Assembly: GCF_932294415.1 (NCBI RefSeq)
Contig: NC_065536.1
Coordinates: forward strand, 55,925,854 to 55,989,853
DNA: 64,000 nucleotides
Direction of reading: 5' to 3'
DNA from: Quercus robur
Lineage: Eukaryota > Streptophyta > Magnoliopsida > Fagales > Fagaceae
The position numbers were made by a program, and so were the translations under genes. Of the stretch, positions 47,367 to 59,839 are shown piece after piece; the stretch's first letter is position 1, and every line of letters starts with the position of its first letter. The notes below the pieces were generated by a model. The model was not told where the DNA came from. It searched no databases and saw nothing but the letters and a program-made list of their open reading frames with translations.

Positions 47367-49433
47367 TGGCGCTGGCAAAGATAGTTCATCCTAGCTCTAA
47401 AATTAGAGCCAAAAGGTGATAAATTCCAGACAAATCAAATTTCCCTCCGGATCAGTTAACTGAATTGCCAGGTGAAATTCTTGAGTCCATTCTGTCACTA
47501 TTGACGTTGAAAGAAATACAGGGGACAAGTGTACTCTCTAGAAGGTGGAGATATCTATGGACATTTGTGACTCATAACTTGGTTTTTGATCATCCAAATT
47601 TGCTATCTCCGTAGAAGAAAATGCCTAATTTGAATTTCATGAGTAGAACTGAATCTAGTTGGGTTAAAACTTTATCCTTTGCTAGAACTGACTCTAATTG
47701 GATTGATATAAAATCCTCTGAAATGTCTAGTTTTGTTAGTTGGGTGAATCAGGTATTGGAGTTGCATCAAGACTATAGATGAGTTTAGAATTTCTTTACA
47801 TGAATGCGAGTTTCACACAGGAAACTGACAATTGGATAAGCTTTTCACTAAAAAAAGAGTCAAAAAGCTATCATTGGATTTCAGGCCCATTTGTTTTATT
47901 CACTATATTTCCTATACTCTTAGAAGTCAGTTTCTTCATAGTTACAGTCTTGATTCTTCAACAGACCTTTATTTGTCATTTGTGGATGTGAATGGGGAGG
48001 TTCTGGATTATGTTTTATCTGATTGTCCATTCATTGAAAGATTGCATGTGGAGAGCTCAAAATCTCTAGTGAATTTAAAGATTTCTGCCCCTTTGCCCAA
48101 GCTAAAGCATTTAGAGATATTAAAATGCTCCAAACTCAGACATTTTCAGAATTCTACTATAAATCTTGTTTCTTTCAAATATTGTGGGCTTAGGAACACA
48201 AAATTCCTTCTAGGGGATGTGCCCAATTTTGTTGATCTGTCTGTGAATTTTGACTATGTTCACTATTTAGCTAAAAACAAATTAATCTTTGATTTCATCT
48301 TATCTCTCTCAGCTGGAGACATTTGGGCTATGCTTCCTAATCGAGGTTAGTCATAACTCATAAATAACTCCATTATGTGTGTGTGTGTGTTTTTTTTTTC
48401 CATAAAAAAAAAAAAAAGTTTATGAATGTGGTCTAATTTCTTGGTTCTCTTGTTTATAGATCTCTTTCGTTCCCCAGATTTCCAGAGTCAAGAAATCTCC
48501 AGATGTCATGAATAGTCTCCGTATTTGCACTTCCTTGCTAAAGGCGTTCCCCTTTTTGCATAGACTTGTGACCAAGGTAATGTTTATAAAATTATAGAGT
48601 TGTGGTTTTATTGAGCATGCATTTTATTATCTATATTTTCACTTAAAACTGTTTTTTCCTTAATATCGACTACTTACGTACGGTTCTTAGTATATATGCA
48701 TATGTATTGTGTAACCACATATTTGCCTTAATCAACTATAGATAATTCCCAGTGGTTTATTGTTGTTTTAAATGTTTTCAAAGTATACAAAAAAAAGTTG
48801 TTGTGAAGTTTTATTTTATCAAACTTTGGAAACCATGTCATTTCTACTTTCCTTTTTTAATCTATCTATAGAGGTTATTGGGTTGGTTTAAATTACAAGT
48901 GTTAATCAATGTTATATCACTACCTTTTTAATGAATGTGCTTCATTACAAATCCATCCTTACAGAATATTATCTAATTATATCATCCATGCTTGCAAACT
49001 ATAAAATTTTGCATATAACATGGCAAAATTAAAACCTTGTGACTCAATTAGTTCCTTTGATTGTTTGCAATGAAAAGGTTTAGGGTTCAAATCCCCATTC
49101 TTTAAATATTGAATTACCATTATGCATAGAACATGTGTTTATGGATTATTAGATAATAAATAACATTTGATTAACATGGCATGCATAACATTGGTAAAAA
49201 GTTATATTTGGTGTAATTTCATCCTAACCACATGTGTGTGCGCGCACATGCGTGTCCCACCCTAATTATGTGTAATGTGACCCCCATGTCTAGTAAAAGT
49301 ACAACTATCTCACTCTATTTTGTTTGTTGGCTTAGTCATGAATTTGGTGTGCAATTGTTGAGGGCCTTGAGGCTCTCAACCTGTTTGTTGTGTTTGATTA
49401 TTTCTTTCCTTTGTTGAAAGCAAGTATCGTGAT

Positions 49434-49476
<43 letters not shown>

Positions 49477-49890
49477 TCTGCTGCAAATAAAATCATTCAT
49501 TCCCTTTCTCAGCTGCTAGTATTTTATTGATGAAATTATTAATAGTTTACATGTCTTTTAACTAGCATAACACTGTTACTTCTTCGCTTTGACAGTTTAT
49601 TCGGCAAAAAGGCTCAATGAAAGAAAAAATAGAGGTGCAAAGGAATAAATATCCACACCAATACCTGAAGATTATTGAATTGATTGGTTTTGTTGGTTGT
49701 ACTGTTGACATGGAGCTTGCCTTGAATTTAATCAATAAAGCTGTGTTGTTGGAGAAGATAATTATTGATACACAATGTACATGTGTGGAAGAAACATTTC
49801 ATGTTTCTAGTGGTCCTGTTAATAAATGTGCAGCTATAAATTATGCGAAGCAATTGGAAACAAAGATTAGCCCCGGCGGTGGAATTGGTG
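47367..49890 (+). pseudogene. F-box/LRR protein with FBD-type end, decayed
   Basis: After a short start (MALAKIVHPSSKIR, stop) the frame gives a clear F-box: LTELPGEILESILSLLTLKE, then VLSRRWRYLWTFV. Further on, in a changed frame, come leucine-rich repeats (CPFIERLHVESSKSLVNLKI, PKLKHLEILKCSKLRHF, SFKYCGLRNTKF) to a donor near 48346. A middle exon (about 48461-48578) encodes RICTSLLKAFPFLHRLVTK. A third (from about 49597) encodes the end region with YPHQYLKIIELIGFVGCTVD, ALNLINKAVLLEKIIID and YAKQLETKI. Members are SCF substrate receptors. At least two early stops (TGA after AKR, TAG after LLSP) and two frame changes make this a pseudogene. The normal C-terminus is replaced by unrelated sequence after about 49880. 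Confidence 0.75.
49035..49110 (+). mobile_element. SINE remnant in an F-box intron
   Basis: 'gtgactcaattagttccttt' followed by 'ggtttagggttcaaatcccc' reads like tRNA-SINE A and B boxes (GGGTTCAAATCCCC fits the B box closely). The tail is worn. Confidence 0.45.
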
Positions 49891-51900
49891 ATACTATAAG
49901 GGGACGTTTATTTCATTGTAATATGGTGAACATTACAATACTAGAATATGAAATTACAATGTTTGGTTCGTTTATTTGTACCAATGTTCTGAATACCGTT
50001 TTGGTTTATTCAATAGAACGAAATATTTCAATACTAGCTCATTCGGCGTACCAATATTTGAGCTGGATTGTTCCTATTCTATTTTTCCTACGTGAAATAT
50101 GTTTTATCTTTACAAAACGGAGTATAAATAATGGCTAAGATCAATAAAGGGACCAGCTTTGAAAGAAAAGAAAGCCTTAAGAATTTGGGTAAAAGTGCAA
50201 ATGGATGTACTTTTGGCCAGAAGTGACTAGAAAGACGTAGATGAATTCAGAGTGGGAGAACTGTACTAATTAAATGAAGGACTGTTGCCGAAGGAGCCAC
50301 AGGCAAGGCTTCTCAACATGGTTGTAAGGAAGGAGCCTGATTGGGATGGTCATGTAATAGAAAAATATAGAGAGTGCTGGGATACTCATTTATTGAGGAT
50401 ATCAAAACATTAATAATTTTTAAAACATTAATGATATGGCAAATAGCTTAATTTAACTGTTAGATATATTTAGAATTATTCAATGGTGAAAAAAATGTGT
50501 AAATCTTATGAAGCCACATTAAATATAACTATAATTTCAAAATGATACACACGGAAATACACTCGTGCTTAAATATTCTGTTTTAATAGCCAAAGGGTAT
50601 CCAAAACATTAATTGCTCCCAATTCCATTGCATTTGTCGATAAAATACGTTAATTCATCATGAAATACCTTGTCATGACAAGATTATCTGGTCAAAATAT
50701 TTTAATGAGCTTCTATCCAAGAATATTGTTTAATTAATAAGCTCAAAACAACTTATGTGTTGATTCCTATCAACAATCCAAAGTTCCATTTTTCTCAGCT
50801 TTTCTTCCGGCCGGGGGCCCATCATAAATTCAACACCTGTCGAAATTACTCCTCCATGTTAAGAACTGGTCCCTCTACAAGTCTAGATATTAGGACAAAG
50901 CCTAGGATTTTTGCCTAAGAGCAAATTTTTTCTTTTTTTGTTGCTAAGAGTGCATGCATCTAGCCTTCTCCAAAAAAAAAGCTAGATGCATGCATTGGCT
51001 AATTAACCACTGTATAATTGCTATCTTTTATGTACTTATTCTTAGAACAATGGCCTCACTATTTTAGGGATATATAAAATAAAAGTCCCTTAGGATCATG
51101 CATTTTAGGGGACTTGTTTATGAACCAAAGTAAAAAATCCCAACTTTGTTTCTCTATCTAATTTTTGACATTTTGATTTGTGGTATCTTTGAGCTACAAC
51201 TCATGTGCAAGCACATGGGTGAAAGTCAAGAACACACAGTAAGGTGGTTGTGAATGACAATGATGAGTAGATATTAGCATTAAGAACCTAGCTAGAAGTG
51301 AAAAAGTAAAGAAAGATGGGAAATGACATAAACAAAGATAGCACAGAAAGTCCGGGTGATCCCTTCTCCATTGTCAATTATATTTGCTTTCTTTCAGGAA
51401 AGACAAATCCTAAGATGCCTCATTTCCTTCTGCATTCAACCCATGGAAACTTCCCCTCACTCATTTATGGTAAATGTCACTGCACTTTCACTGTCATGTG
51501 AGACAGAAAAGAGAGTGCCCTAATCGAAGAGAAAAGAGGGTCAATAAAAGAGACAACAACACATGAAACAAACAAGCACTACTGTAATCAATTTTCCTAC
51601 TGCCATGTATGGAACTTCCAACCTCTGCAACCTCAGAACTAGTAGAAGTCACCCTCTGATAATTGCAAAGTGAAGGAAAAAAAAAAAAAAAAAATTCAAC
51701 AGTTCAGGGGTGTGAGTGTAATTTGGCTATTGACCCCCCCAAAAAAACATTCTGAATTGCTTTAACATGTAATTTACTCCAGCTACTCATCAATGAAAGT
51801 ACATTTCTTCTTGTAAATAAAAAGAAAACTGTACTAGATTTGAGATAAGCATTCATCAAAAACCAATAAAATAGTTTCATTACAATCATCCCCAAACTCC
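49891..51900. other. intergenic DNA between the F-box relic and INO
   Basis: From 49900 the open frame runs into unrelated sequence (to 50138) that may be an inserted element; no inverted ends could be matched. The rest has no recognised gene. A small open frame at 51316-51501 is not supported. The last kb before INO, including the GA-rich part at 51500-51560, should contain INO promoter sequence. Confidence 0.45.
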
Positions 51901-51908
51901 TAAACATC

Positions 51909-51915
51909 TATAAAT
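51909..51915 (+). promoter_or_regulatory. TATA box of INO
   Basis: TATAAAT lies 109 bp upstream of the INO ATG and is followed by a CT-rich and CA-rich leader (51926-52015), a usual plant 5' UTR make-up. Position and context support it; the start site was not measured. Confidence 0.6.
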
Positions 51916-52023
51916 CTCACAGGTCCCCTCTCTCCCTCTCTCACATACATACTAAGAAAAACACGCACGCACACACACACCTTCACATCCAGTCACACGC
52001 GCACACCGAGACATACATAGAAG

Positions 52024-54168
52024 ATGTCCACTCTCAGTCAACTCTTTGATCTTTCGGAACAAATATACTATGTACAATGTGGTTTCTGCACCACCATGTT
52101 ACTGGTAATGGTGACTGCAAGTTCTCTAGTTTCTGCACTATGTATATATATGTATGTATGTATCTTCTTTTACCATATTTTTCTTCTAGTTTTTTGTTTT
52201 CATATCCGTCTAAAACGCAGGTAAGTGTGCCATGTAACAGCTTGTCCATGGTGGTCACAGTCAGATGTGGCCACTGCACTGCCCTCTTTTCTGTCAACAT
52301 GAACATGATGAATGCTTCTTTGGTACCTTTCCAAAATCTTTGGAACTGTCTTAACCATAACGAGGTATATCATACTGATTGATTAGAGACTTCACTCCTT
52401 ATGAATGTTAACTTATCTCTATACCGTACACTTCAATGTCACCGTCCACAGTCTTTGATGCTTGTTGTTAATCCCTGTTGATCTATAATAAGTTAGTGTT
52501 CACATGTGAACTGCTTTCACAGCAAAAGCAACAAGATTGCCCAGATGCACAGAAGGTCTTGGACTGGCATGGTACATCCATGCTGGCCTCTTCTGACTAT
52601 GAAGAAGATGATATAATCTCTGTCAATCACATCGTTAACAAACGTAAGGAACTTTTAATTGTTGTTATAGTTTATTAAATTCGCTTCTGTGGTGCAAATC
52701 TGATTAACATATTCGATTTGGATTGGATCCTCTATAGCCCCTGAGAAGAGACAACGAGCACCATCAGCTTATAACCAGTTCATTAAGTAAGATTTTCATT
52801 TCAAACATTATCTCTATTATTTAACTTGGGATGTATTAAGTGAATATTAATTTATATAACAGAGAAGAGATCAAGAGGCTTAAGACTGAGAATCCAATGA
52901 TGGGTCACAAGGAAGCTTTCAGTGCAGCTGCAAAAAATGTATGCTTTCGAACCAATTGCTGGGATTCATTGTACATTAGACAAACATGATAAAAAAGTTA
53001 AGAAAACTGAAAACATATGAAATTCAAGGCGAGCCTAGACTAAATCCTATAAATGTTTGACTATTTTCAGTGGGCTCATTTCCCTGCAATTCAGTACAAA
53101 GGAGATGGAGACTATAGCCAGAGTGAAGAAAATGTGACATTGGGCGCAGAAGTCACTGAGGTAAAGAGTTCAATAAAAGTTAAACATCTGAGCAGTTTCT
53201 TCCCACATTATGTATGAGGCATTTCCAATATTGGTAAACATAAATTACTGTACGTTTTTCTCCTAAGCAAATTAGGGCTGATCCTATATTAGAGGGACAG
53301 ATGCATGATCTCCATGTAAAACAGTCTAAAAGTAGAATGTGTACATGCATTGATGCATTTTGATCAAATCACACGAAGGCTAAAAACTTATATGTCATCT
53401 TAAATCCATTAACGTTCTGTATGTAAATATTTTCAGGAGCATTTTTGCACATCTATTTAGTACAAAAACTATTGGAAAATGCTAAACTTATTACAATTTT
53501 TATGAGAAATAACTTACAATTTGAAGTGGCAAATAAATATGGTTGGTCCACATTAACAATAAGATAAATAAATTTCTTAAATACCATTTTGTTGTTTGTT
53601 TAAAAATTAGCATATCAGTTTGTAAAACCTATCTTGTAAAATTTATAAAATTTATAGTATGCTATTACCACTAATAATTATCAGTAATCATTTGGTAATG
53701 GTAATGAAATCCTTCATGGCAATCAGCTCAATATGAAATCCAGAGTTTTCTAATGGCACTGTCCTTTTGTCTCAAGTTTCTATTGATCTCCATGGTTAAA
53801 AGATTTATACTAATTGGTACTGATTTACTTCATGAAAAAAAACCATGTCATATTGACCCTACTGTACTGTGAGCAAGGCTAGCTATTGTAGTAATACTCA
53901 ATTACTCGTTTCACTTTTACAGATAGCTGGTCACTTTCTTTTGCATTGACTGCTATATGTCAAATTTATTACTAGATTACCTTTAAAAGAATTTTGACGC
54001 AATGGCAAGATTCCAAGGAACCTACTGTGTTTGTAGTAATTTGATCCACTGAAAATGAGTGCATGACTTTCTGTAATAAAATTTTTTCAGGTCCATGAAG
54101 CTGGCAAAGGTTTTCGTGAAAGAAAAGCCCTCAAGAGATCCCACATGGGCTACGACACACTCGTTTGA
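52024..54168 (+). CDS. INO: INNER NO OUTER-type YABBY transcription factor, seven exons
   Basis: YABBY proteins are plant nuclear DNA-binding regulators of organ polarity; INO drives outer-integument growth in ovules (family knowledge). Exons: 52024-52104, 52221-52364, 52523-52643, 52738-52786, 52863-52938, 53071-53160, 54091-54168, all with GT-AG borders and an unbroken frame of 212 residues. The start MSTLSQLFDLSEQIYYVQCG is the usual YABBY start. A C2C2 zinc finger uses Cys19, Cys22, Cys43 and Cys46 (CGFC...RCGHC). The YABBY (HMG-like) domain covers about residues 115-162: KPPEKRQRAPSAYNQFIKEE, then HKEAFSAAAKNWAHFP. The choice of INO over CRC, FIL or YAB5 rests on NKPPEKRQRAPSAYN, NWAHFP and the C-terminal GFRERKA. 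Arabidopsis INO is 231 residues, so length fits. The last intron (930 bp) is much longer than the rest (76-158 bp). No lesion was seen. Confidence 0.9.
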
Positions 54169-56985
54169 ACAAGTCTACAAAGATTTCTATAAAAAGAAAG
54201 CAGTTTCTATTTCAGGGTTAGTGTTAGGATTAACTCATATGCCTTTAGACTAGTAGAGGTATAAATGTTCTTGGGAATGAGGCTTTCACTGCAGTTGTAG
54301 AAGACTCGTTGTCATTGATTAGAAAACAACCTTTAGCTTTCAAATTAAGGGTGCTTAACTATTGAAATATTAAGTCTAAAAGACAAATTTTCACTTAAAG
54401 CTCTATATTAGACCAAAGAAAATAAGCTTAAGGATATATATGATTGTCGTTTGGATTTGGGGCACATGCATTTACATGGATTCTCTTTGCATGTTGTCAA
54501 GGGCTAATTTCCAAAAGCTTTTTCTTTTTCTTTTTCCGAGATAGATTATGGAGGTGTAAATAATGAAGAACGACACTTCAGTACTCGTGTCAAGAGACGT
54601 TTACCTGAGACTTTGTTAAACACATTTCAAACAAATGATGTGGTTTGGCAGATTCGTCATATAGTCTTTGTAATTAACTTGGCTAATGTTCCTTACTTTT
54701 TTGAATGATGTGGTTCAGCAAAACCAGAAAGTTTTGTAGAACCATACACGTAAGTGACATTGACAACATTAGAGTGATGGTAGATTGAAATTTTTTAATT
54801 AATTAAACAAGTACGTGACACCATGAAACCTAGTGTACATATAGCTTCCCCTATACAATACCCTATCGAGAGCTTCCAAAATTATTTAAAAACATTAATT
54901 ATTATCTTTAACCTAGCATTCATTATCTTGAAACTCTAATACATTGCTAATTTTGAGTTTGTGATCTCTTCATATGATCTTCAGTAAAGTTTCCACGGTT
55001 TCCTTCTTGCTAATTTTGGTGCCCTTTGAATATATCTACCTGAAAAATAATATATGAATTCATGTAAATATACAATTAGTATTTTAACCAAAAAGAAAAT
55101 ACAATCAATACATGATATCTTTTCACTGCACTACAATTTGATAGTATTTCTGAGCAAAAGTTTGGTGTTGCTACCAAGCAATATTCAATTAATGGAGTAA
55201 ATATAGATATAAAAGGGATGAAAATTTGAATAATCATCTATCCTTTCATGCCACAGCCACAAATTTGTAGAACTAAGTTATTTATAAATCAAATAAAATG
55301 CTGAACATGCAACTTCTCAAAAGAAATGAAAAGGCCAAGTGTCTTACTCATTAAGGGTCTTGGAGAAAGAGAGTGAAAATATGATTGAAAGAAGTCTTTA
55401 TTCTCTTTCTGTAGCTCTCTCCACACTGTAGGCCAAGCATGCATTAACTTCATCAGAACAGATGGATCATACACAGGCACAAGTAAGTACACGTGCACTT
55501 GCACATACAAACATGTTCACTAAACACAGACATGGACACAGACAGATAGAGAGCAAGAGAGAGAGAGAGAGAGAGACCTGTAAGTGTGATGAGTGGGCGA
55601 ATGCTAGCATGCTCTGCAAGTGCCTTTATACATTGGTCTCTATTCATGTGAAGGAGCAAGCATCTTTCTATAAGATGTTGAACCTGTTTTTTACATGCAA
55701 AAAGCATAGTGTCCATAAACTTCAATTAATCCATGACCTTTTTTTTTATGATGAAACTTGATACTATTTCATATCAACAGAAATATTAATATAATAGGAT
55801 GTCCAGACAAAGCAAAGATTCTAAACAAAAATATATCATCATGAACATTATTTTGTGCAACTTAGATGCTTTGCGGAGAGAGAAAAAAAAAAGAGATTCA
55901 CTAACCATTCTTATGTAGCTGTGGGGGTGGCAATGCAAACAAGGATAGGAATGGTGGTTATGGTACATTTCTCTTGAGTAGAATTGGACAAAACGAGGAG
56001 ACATAATTGAAACAAATAATAGAAGAAAGAAAAGTGAGAAAACAAACAAATGAAAAAGTGCAAAGGTAGAGAAGATATTTGGCGGTTTATATAGCTCAAA
56101 GAGAGCAAGTAATAAGAAAGAAATATTGTTATCCACTGATATCGAAGTGAAGGGCCAAAAAAGCACAAGAAATCCAAACGATAGCTCACCTCATCTTCAA
56201 GAGATAAGAGAAAAAAAAGGGATTTTTTGGAGATTGAAAATTTTTATTTCGATTATGACAATTGAATTGAGTGGCCAAACTTATGGTCACCTAGAACAAT
56301 CACCTCAGGCCCTGGAGCACATATTTGCTACCCATTTTTGGGACCTACATTTTTCAAGTGCCATGAATGTGCCGGTGGTCCTTCGAAGGTACAATGATGC
56401 TCAGGGGCATCTTGATTTAGAGATGACAATTACATTGAATCCTGAGTACCATTCAATTGTGGATATCCTTAGTGTACAAACATTTGCCACGTTGTGTACT
56501 TAGAAAAAAAATGATATTTTTCGTTAGAATTAGATTCATTTCTTGATTTATATTAAATATTACAAATCTAAAATTGAAAACAATGTCATCTCATTTAAAA
56601 AATTTTAAGATGTGACCATCTAAATGAAATCTTAATCGTGAAATAGATAATCAATTTCCAAATGCAACTTAAGAGTAGCATGGGTCCTCCTATCAATGGA
56701 GCAGTGAAAAACTATCCTCTCAATTACCAAAAACAGCTGCTTTAGCCGAATCATATTACCTGAGGTCATATTACTAAGTATTTCTACTATGTTCAGGAGA
56801 AACAGAGAAAGTATTTCTATTGTGAGGTTCTTTAAGTATTCATTTTACTTTTGCACCAAAAAAAAAAAAAATGAGGCATCTTCTTTTTTTGTGGTAAATA
56901 TGCAATATATCATTAAGAAATTAAGAGTGTCAGATACAGACTGAAGACAAACATCATTAGAAATATCAAAATCAACAACAATAAA
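54169..56985. other. region 3' of INO, no supported gene
   Basis: It includes the INO 3' UTR at the left. A GA microsatellite lies at about 55550-55576. The open frames on both strands (for example 55786-56166 -, 56126-56503 +) are of biased or nondescript composition and match no family I know. Confidence 0.5.
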
Positions 56986-56994
56986 AAAAAAAAA

Positions 56995-57640
56995 TAAAAA
57001 ATCAAGAGAAGTGTGTAAGTACAGTACAAAGTTCTCAGTTAGATTTCTCCCCCAGGACACCAAAAGATCCGCATATTGATTTGCTTCTCTAAATACACGG
57101 TTGATCTCCTTGAGTGGAAATTGTTGGAGGAGCCATCTACAATCTTGAACAAGGACTTTGAAAGTAGGGTTTATCTTCTCAGCAATTTGTAAAAATGAAA
57201 AAATAATGAGTCCATCCACTTCTAATACAAGAGTAAACAATCCAATGTGTAAAGCAAGATGTATCTCATCTCTTGAAGCCTATAACTCTAGAATTCCTCA
57301 TGTTTATACCAAAAATTGTAAAAAATTCTACTGCGTTTTGAAAACAAGATCGAATGGGATCAGTAGGTTGCCTATCCAGCTAGAACATCGCGTGATTCCT
57401 ATAAAGCCAAAGGGACCATAGGAGAAGAATTTCCAAGGTAAATGAAGTTTATGCGTTTAAGGTGAAGTACTGTGAACGTATAGTAGAAACCAAGCCAATG
57501 TTTTTGAGGGAGATAAGATGAACTGATGCAATCAGCAAGTATACCCAACCTGTTCCAAAAAAAATCCATAAATGTTGATATTCCTGAAGATAGTGTACAA
57601 TTTATTCCACATTGTGCTCGCACAATAGGCATGATAGCGA
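56995..57640 (-). mobile_element. LINE (L1-like) ORF2 3' remnant
   Basis: Reading from 57640 down: CLLCEHNVE, stop, IVHYLQEYQHLWIF is the zinc-binding zf-RVT end of plant LINE reverse transcriptase. SLWLYRNHAMF and RQPTDPIRSCFQNAVEFF follow. Then in another frame DEIHLALHIGLFTLVLEVDG, FKVLVQDCRWLLQQFPLKEI and NRVFREANQYADLL are the RNase H domain (E-V-D and R-E-A-N-x-x-A-D motifs). Several stops and frame changes; no 5' part remains, the usual truncated LINE. Confidence 0.75.
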
Positions 57641-58128
57641 AATATTGAATTGTCTTGCAGCTAAAAGCTTATATAGTTATATTGATTTCATATAAATGGA
57701 AAATGCTAAACTACGATGCAACAAATTTTAACAAAAGCTCCTGCGCCAAAGGCTTGTAAATTTGTTAAAACTCCCCATAATTTATAGGCGTATGTGTTTC
57801 ATGTACTTTTAAGAGTTCTATAGCTCAATTGATACTTCATGACATTTCCAATAATGATGTACGAGTTTCAAATCTTCTATCCCCTATTATAATTATTTAA
57901 CCACCAAAAAATATGTGCTTCCTTAGCCAAATAATGGTTAAAGGCAATGTGGACATTTTTTGAAATGAAAAACCCTTTTTTTTCTTTCTTTTTCTCTCAC
58001 TAAGATAAGATAAAAGATATTTTCTTCTCATCAAGTTGTAGTTCGAAAGATTTATGTCCATGTTTTTAGATCTTTCACATGCAATTTGTTTCCCATAACA
58101 TCGTCAATGGGCCTTTTGTCTAATATTA

Positions 58129-58271
58129 AGAGCCCGTTTGGATGAAGGGGGAAGGAGGAGAAGTAGAAGAGAGTAGAGTAGAGTTGATTAAAAATAGACT
58201 AATTTTGAGTTAAATCTATTTTATTATACTCTACTCCCCCTCCTTTACCCTCAATCCAAATGGACCATAAG
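58129..58271. mobile_element. hAT-like MITE
   Basis: The left 'gagcccgtttggatgaaggg' and the reversed right end 'tggtccatttggattgaggg' are inverted repeats, with 'agagtagagtagagtt' and 'actctactcccc' facing inside. About 145 bp. Confidence 0.65.
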
Positions 58272-58373
58272 GGAAAATGTCTCATCTCCTCCATCATTTT
58301 GCCTGATCCCAAGAGTTAAATGGATTTATTTCTTCTTTTATGTAATGTTGTCTTTCTCTTCTTTTATTAAAAA

Positions 58374-59223
58374 CTAATCACAGATCCATGCGATGCACAG
58401 AAAAATTTGACAATTTTTTTTTAAGTGAAAAATTAAAATAGTATATGAGATTTATAAGTATTAATCTCAAGTCATTCTTAAAATAATGTGATTATTTCCT
58501 AACAAAGTATAGTTATAACAATATATAAAGATTTTCTAAATTTATCTATGTTTGTTATTTGAAAGTTTTTTTTTTTTTTTTTTTCAATTAAGGAAACATA
58601 TATAATACATTTTACATTCGATTATTATATAAAGTGAGATATTTTGCAAATAATATAATGTGTGGTTGAAATTTTTTTTTTCTAGTGCTCCTTATAAATG
58701 GTTCATCATCTATAACTATTGGTTCGTTTGGATTGAGGGTGAGTAAAATAGAGTAGATTTAGCACAAAATTAAATTATTTTTAGCCAATTCTACTCTGCT
58801 CTCTTCTACTCCCTTTTCATCCAAACAGGCCATATATGTCTTGAATGGCCTAATAAGGAAGTAAATATAAGTAAATTCATCACTTATACTAGAATAAAAA
58901 TACAAGCCTTTAATAATATAAGAAAAATGTAATTTTATAAAAAAAAAAACTTACTTACATTACGCTAAGAATGTGACATAATTGTCAATGAAGTAACTTT
59001 TATTTTTACACAAACTTCTCCTCCCAAAGCATCATTGAAGTGGACTGAATTGATTAAATTGAACCAAATAGACAGAAATGGACCAAAGTATACAAAAATG
59101 GACCAAATAGATTAAAGTAGACTGAACTTGACAAAAATGGACAAAATTGAACCGATCGAAACACTATGTTTGTGTGGCTCAACAGGAGTGTGGTAACAAT
59201 AAATATTACGCTTTAGATATAGA
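58374..59223 (-). mobile_element. non-autonomous Helitron, reverse orientation
   Basis: On the minus strand it starts TCTATATCTAAAGCGTAATA after an A (59224) and continues 'tttattgttaccac', matching the Helitron at 24270 ('tttattattgctac'). It ends GATTAG before T, preceded by 'gtgcatcgcatggatctgtg'. 850 bp, no helicase. A MITE (58719-58835) is nested in it. Confidence 0.65.
58719..58835. mobile_element. hAT-like MITE, relative of 58129-58271
   Basis: 'ggttcgtttggattgagggt' at the left and the reversed right 'ggcctgtttggatgaaaagg' are inverted repeats of the same family as the nearby MITE. 'aaatagagtaga' and 'tctactctgctc' face inward. Confidence 0.6.
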
Positions 59224-59839
59224 TAAGTAATATTCAAGGAAAAAAAAAAGACAAAAGAAAAGAACATGCAATTGTGTCAAATAGTAATTTACGCCTTTGA
59301 TGGATACTTATAATATTTATGTAAGTTTATTAACATAATATAGTAAAATTTGTATATCCTTAGCATCCCTCTATATAAATCAACAAAAACTCATGCACCA
59401 AAGGCTTAAAGAGGTGGGCACTGTTAATTTGTTAAATTCCCTATAATTAACTAATTAAGTGCTTCATGTGCTTCCAAGATTAATCTTGTAATTCAAAAGG
59501 GTACTTCTTGATATTTTTAATGGTAATGTGCTAATTTCAAATCCTCCATCCCGGCCCTATTGTAATCCCCCTCCCCCACCTAAAAAAAAAGAAAAAAAAA
59601 AAGAAAAAAAAAAAGAAAAGAAAAGTGAAAGATGGTTAAAGGCACGTGTGGACATTTTTGAAATGGAAAACCATTGTTTTTCTTTTTCCCTCAATTAAGA
59701 TAAGGGAAAGATATTTTCTTTTCATTCAAGTTGGAGTTTGAAAGATCTATGGCCATGTTTTTAGATCTTTCACACGCAATTTCGTTGCCCATGACATTGT
59801 CAAATGGGCCTTTTGTACAACCAAGAGTTAGATGTATTT

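Larger units (their letters stand above)
57700..59830. repeat. diverged direct duplication of about 430 bp
   Basis: The block at about 57730-58130 ('ccaaaggcttg...', 'aaaggcaatgtggacatttt', 'ccatgtttttagatctttca', 'atgggccttttgt') recurs at about 59395-59825 in the same order and direction. By eye the two are about four-fifths identical. Between the copies lie a reversed Helitron and two MITEs. A SINE-like 'tctatagctcaattgatact' is part of the repeat. Confidence 0.7.

Noticed and set aside
49440-49463. Poly-T followed by (GT)n as a branch or regulatory signal
   Set aside because: A simple-sequence tract of the kind found throughout the window; position in the intron is not informative.
51316-51501. 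61-codon frame upstream of INO
   Set aside because: Considered as a small upstream gene or an uORF-bearing exon, but there is no family match and it ends well before the INO TATA box.
56126-56503. 125-codon plus-strand frame as a gene
   Set aside because: No recognisable domain, the first half overlaps low-complexity DNA, and no supporting splice sites or start context were found. It remains possible but unsupported.
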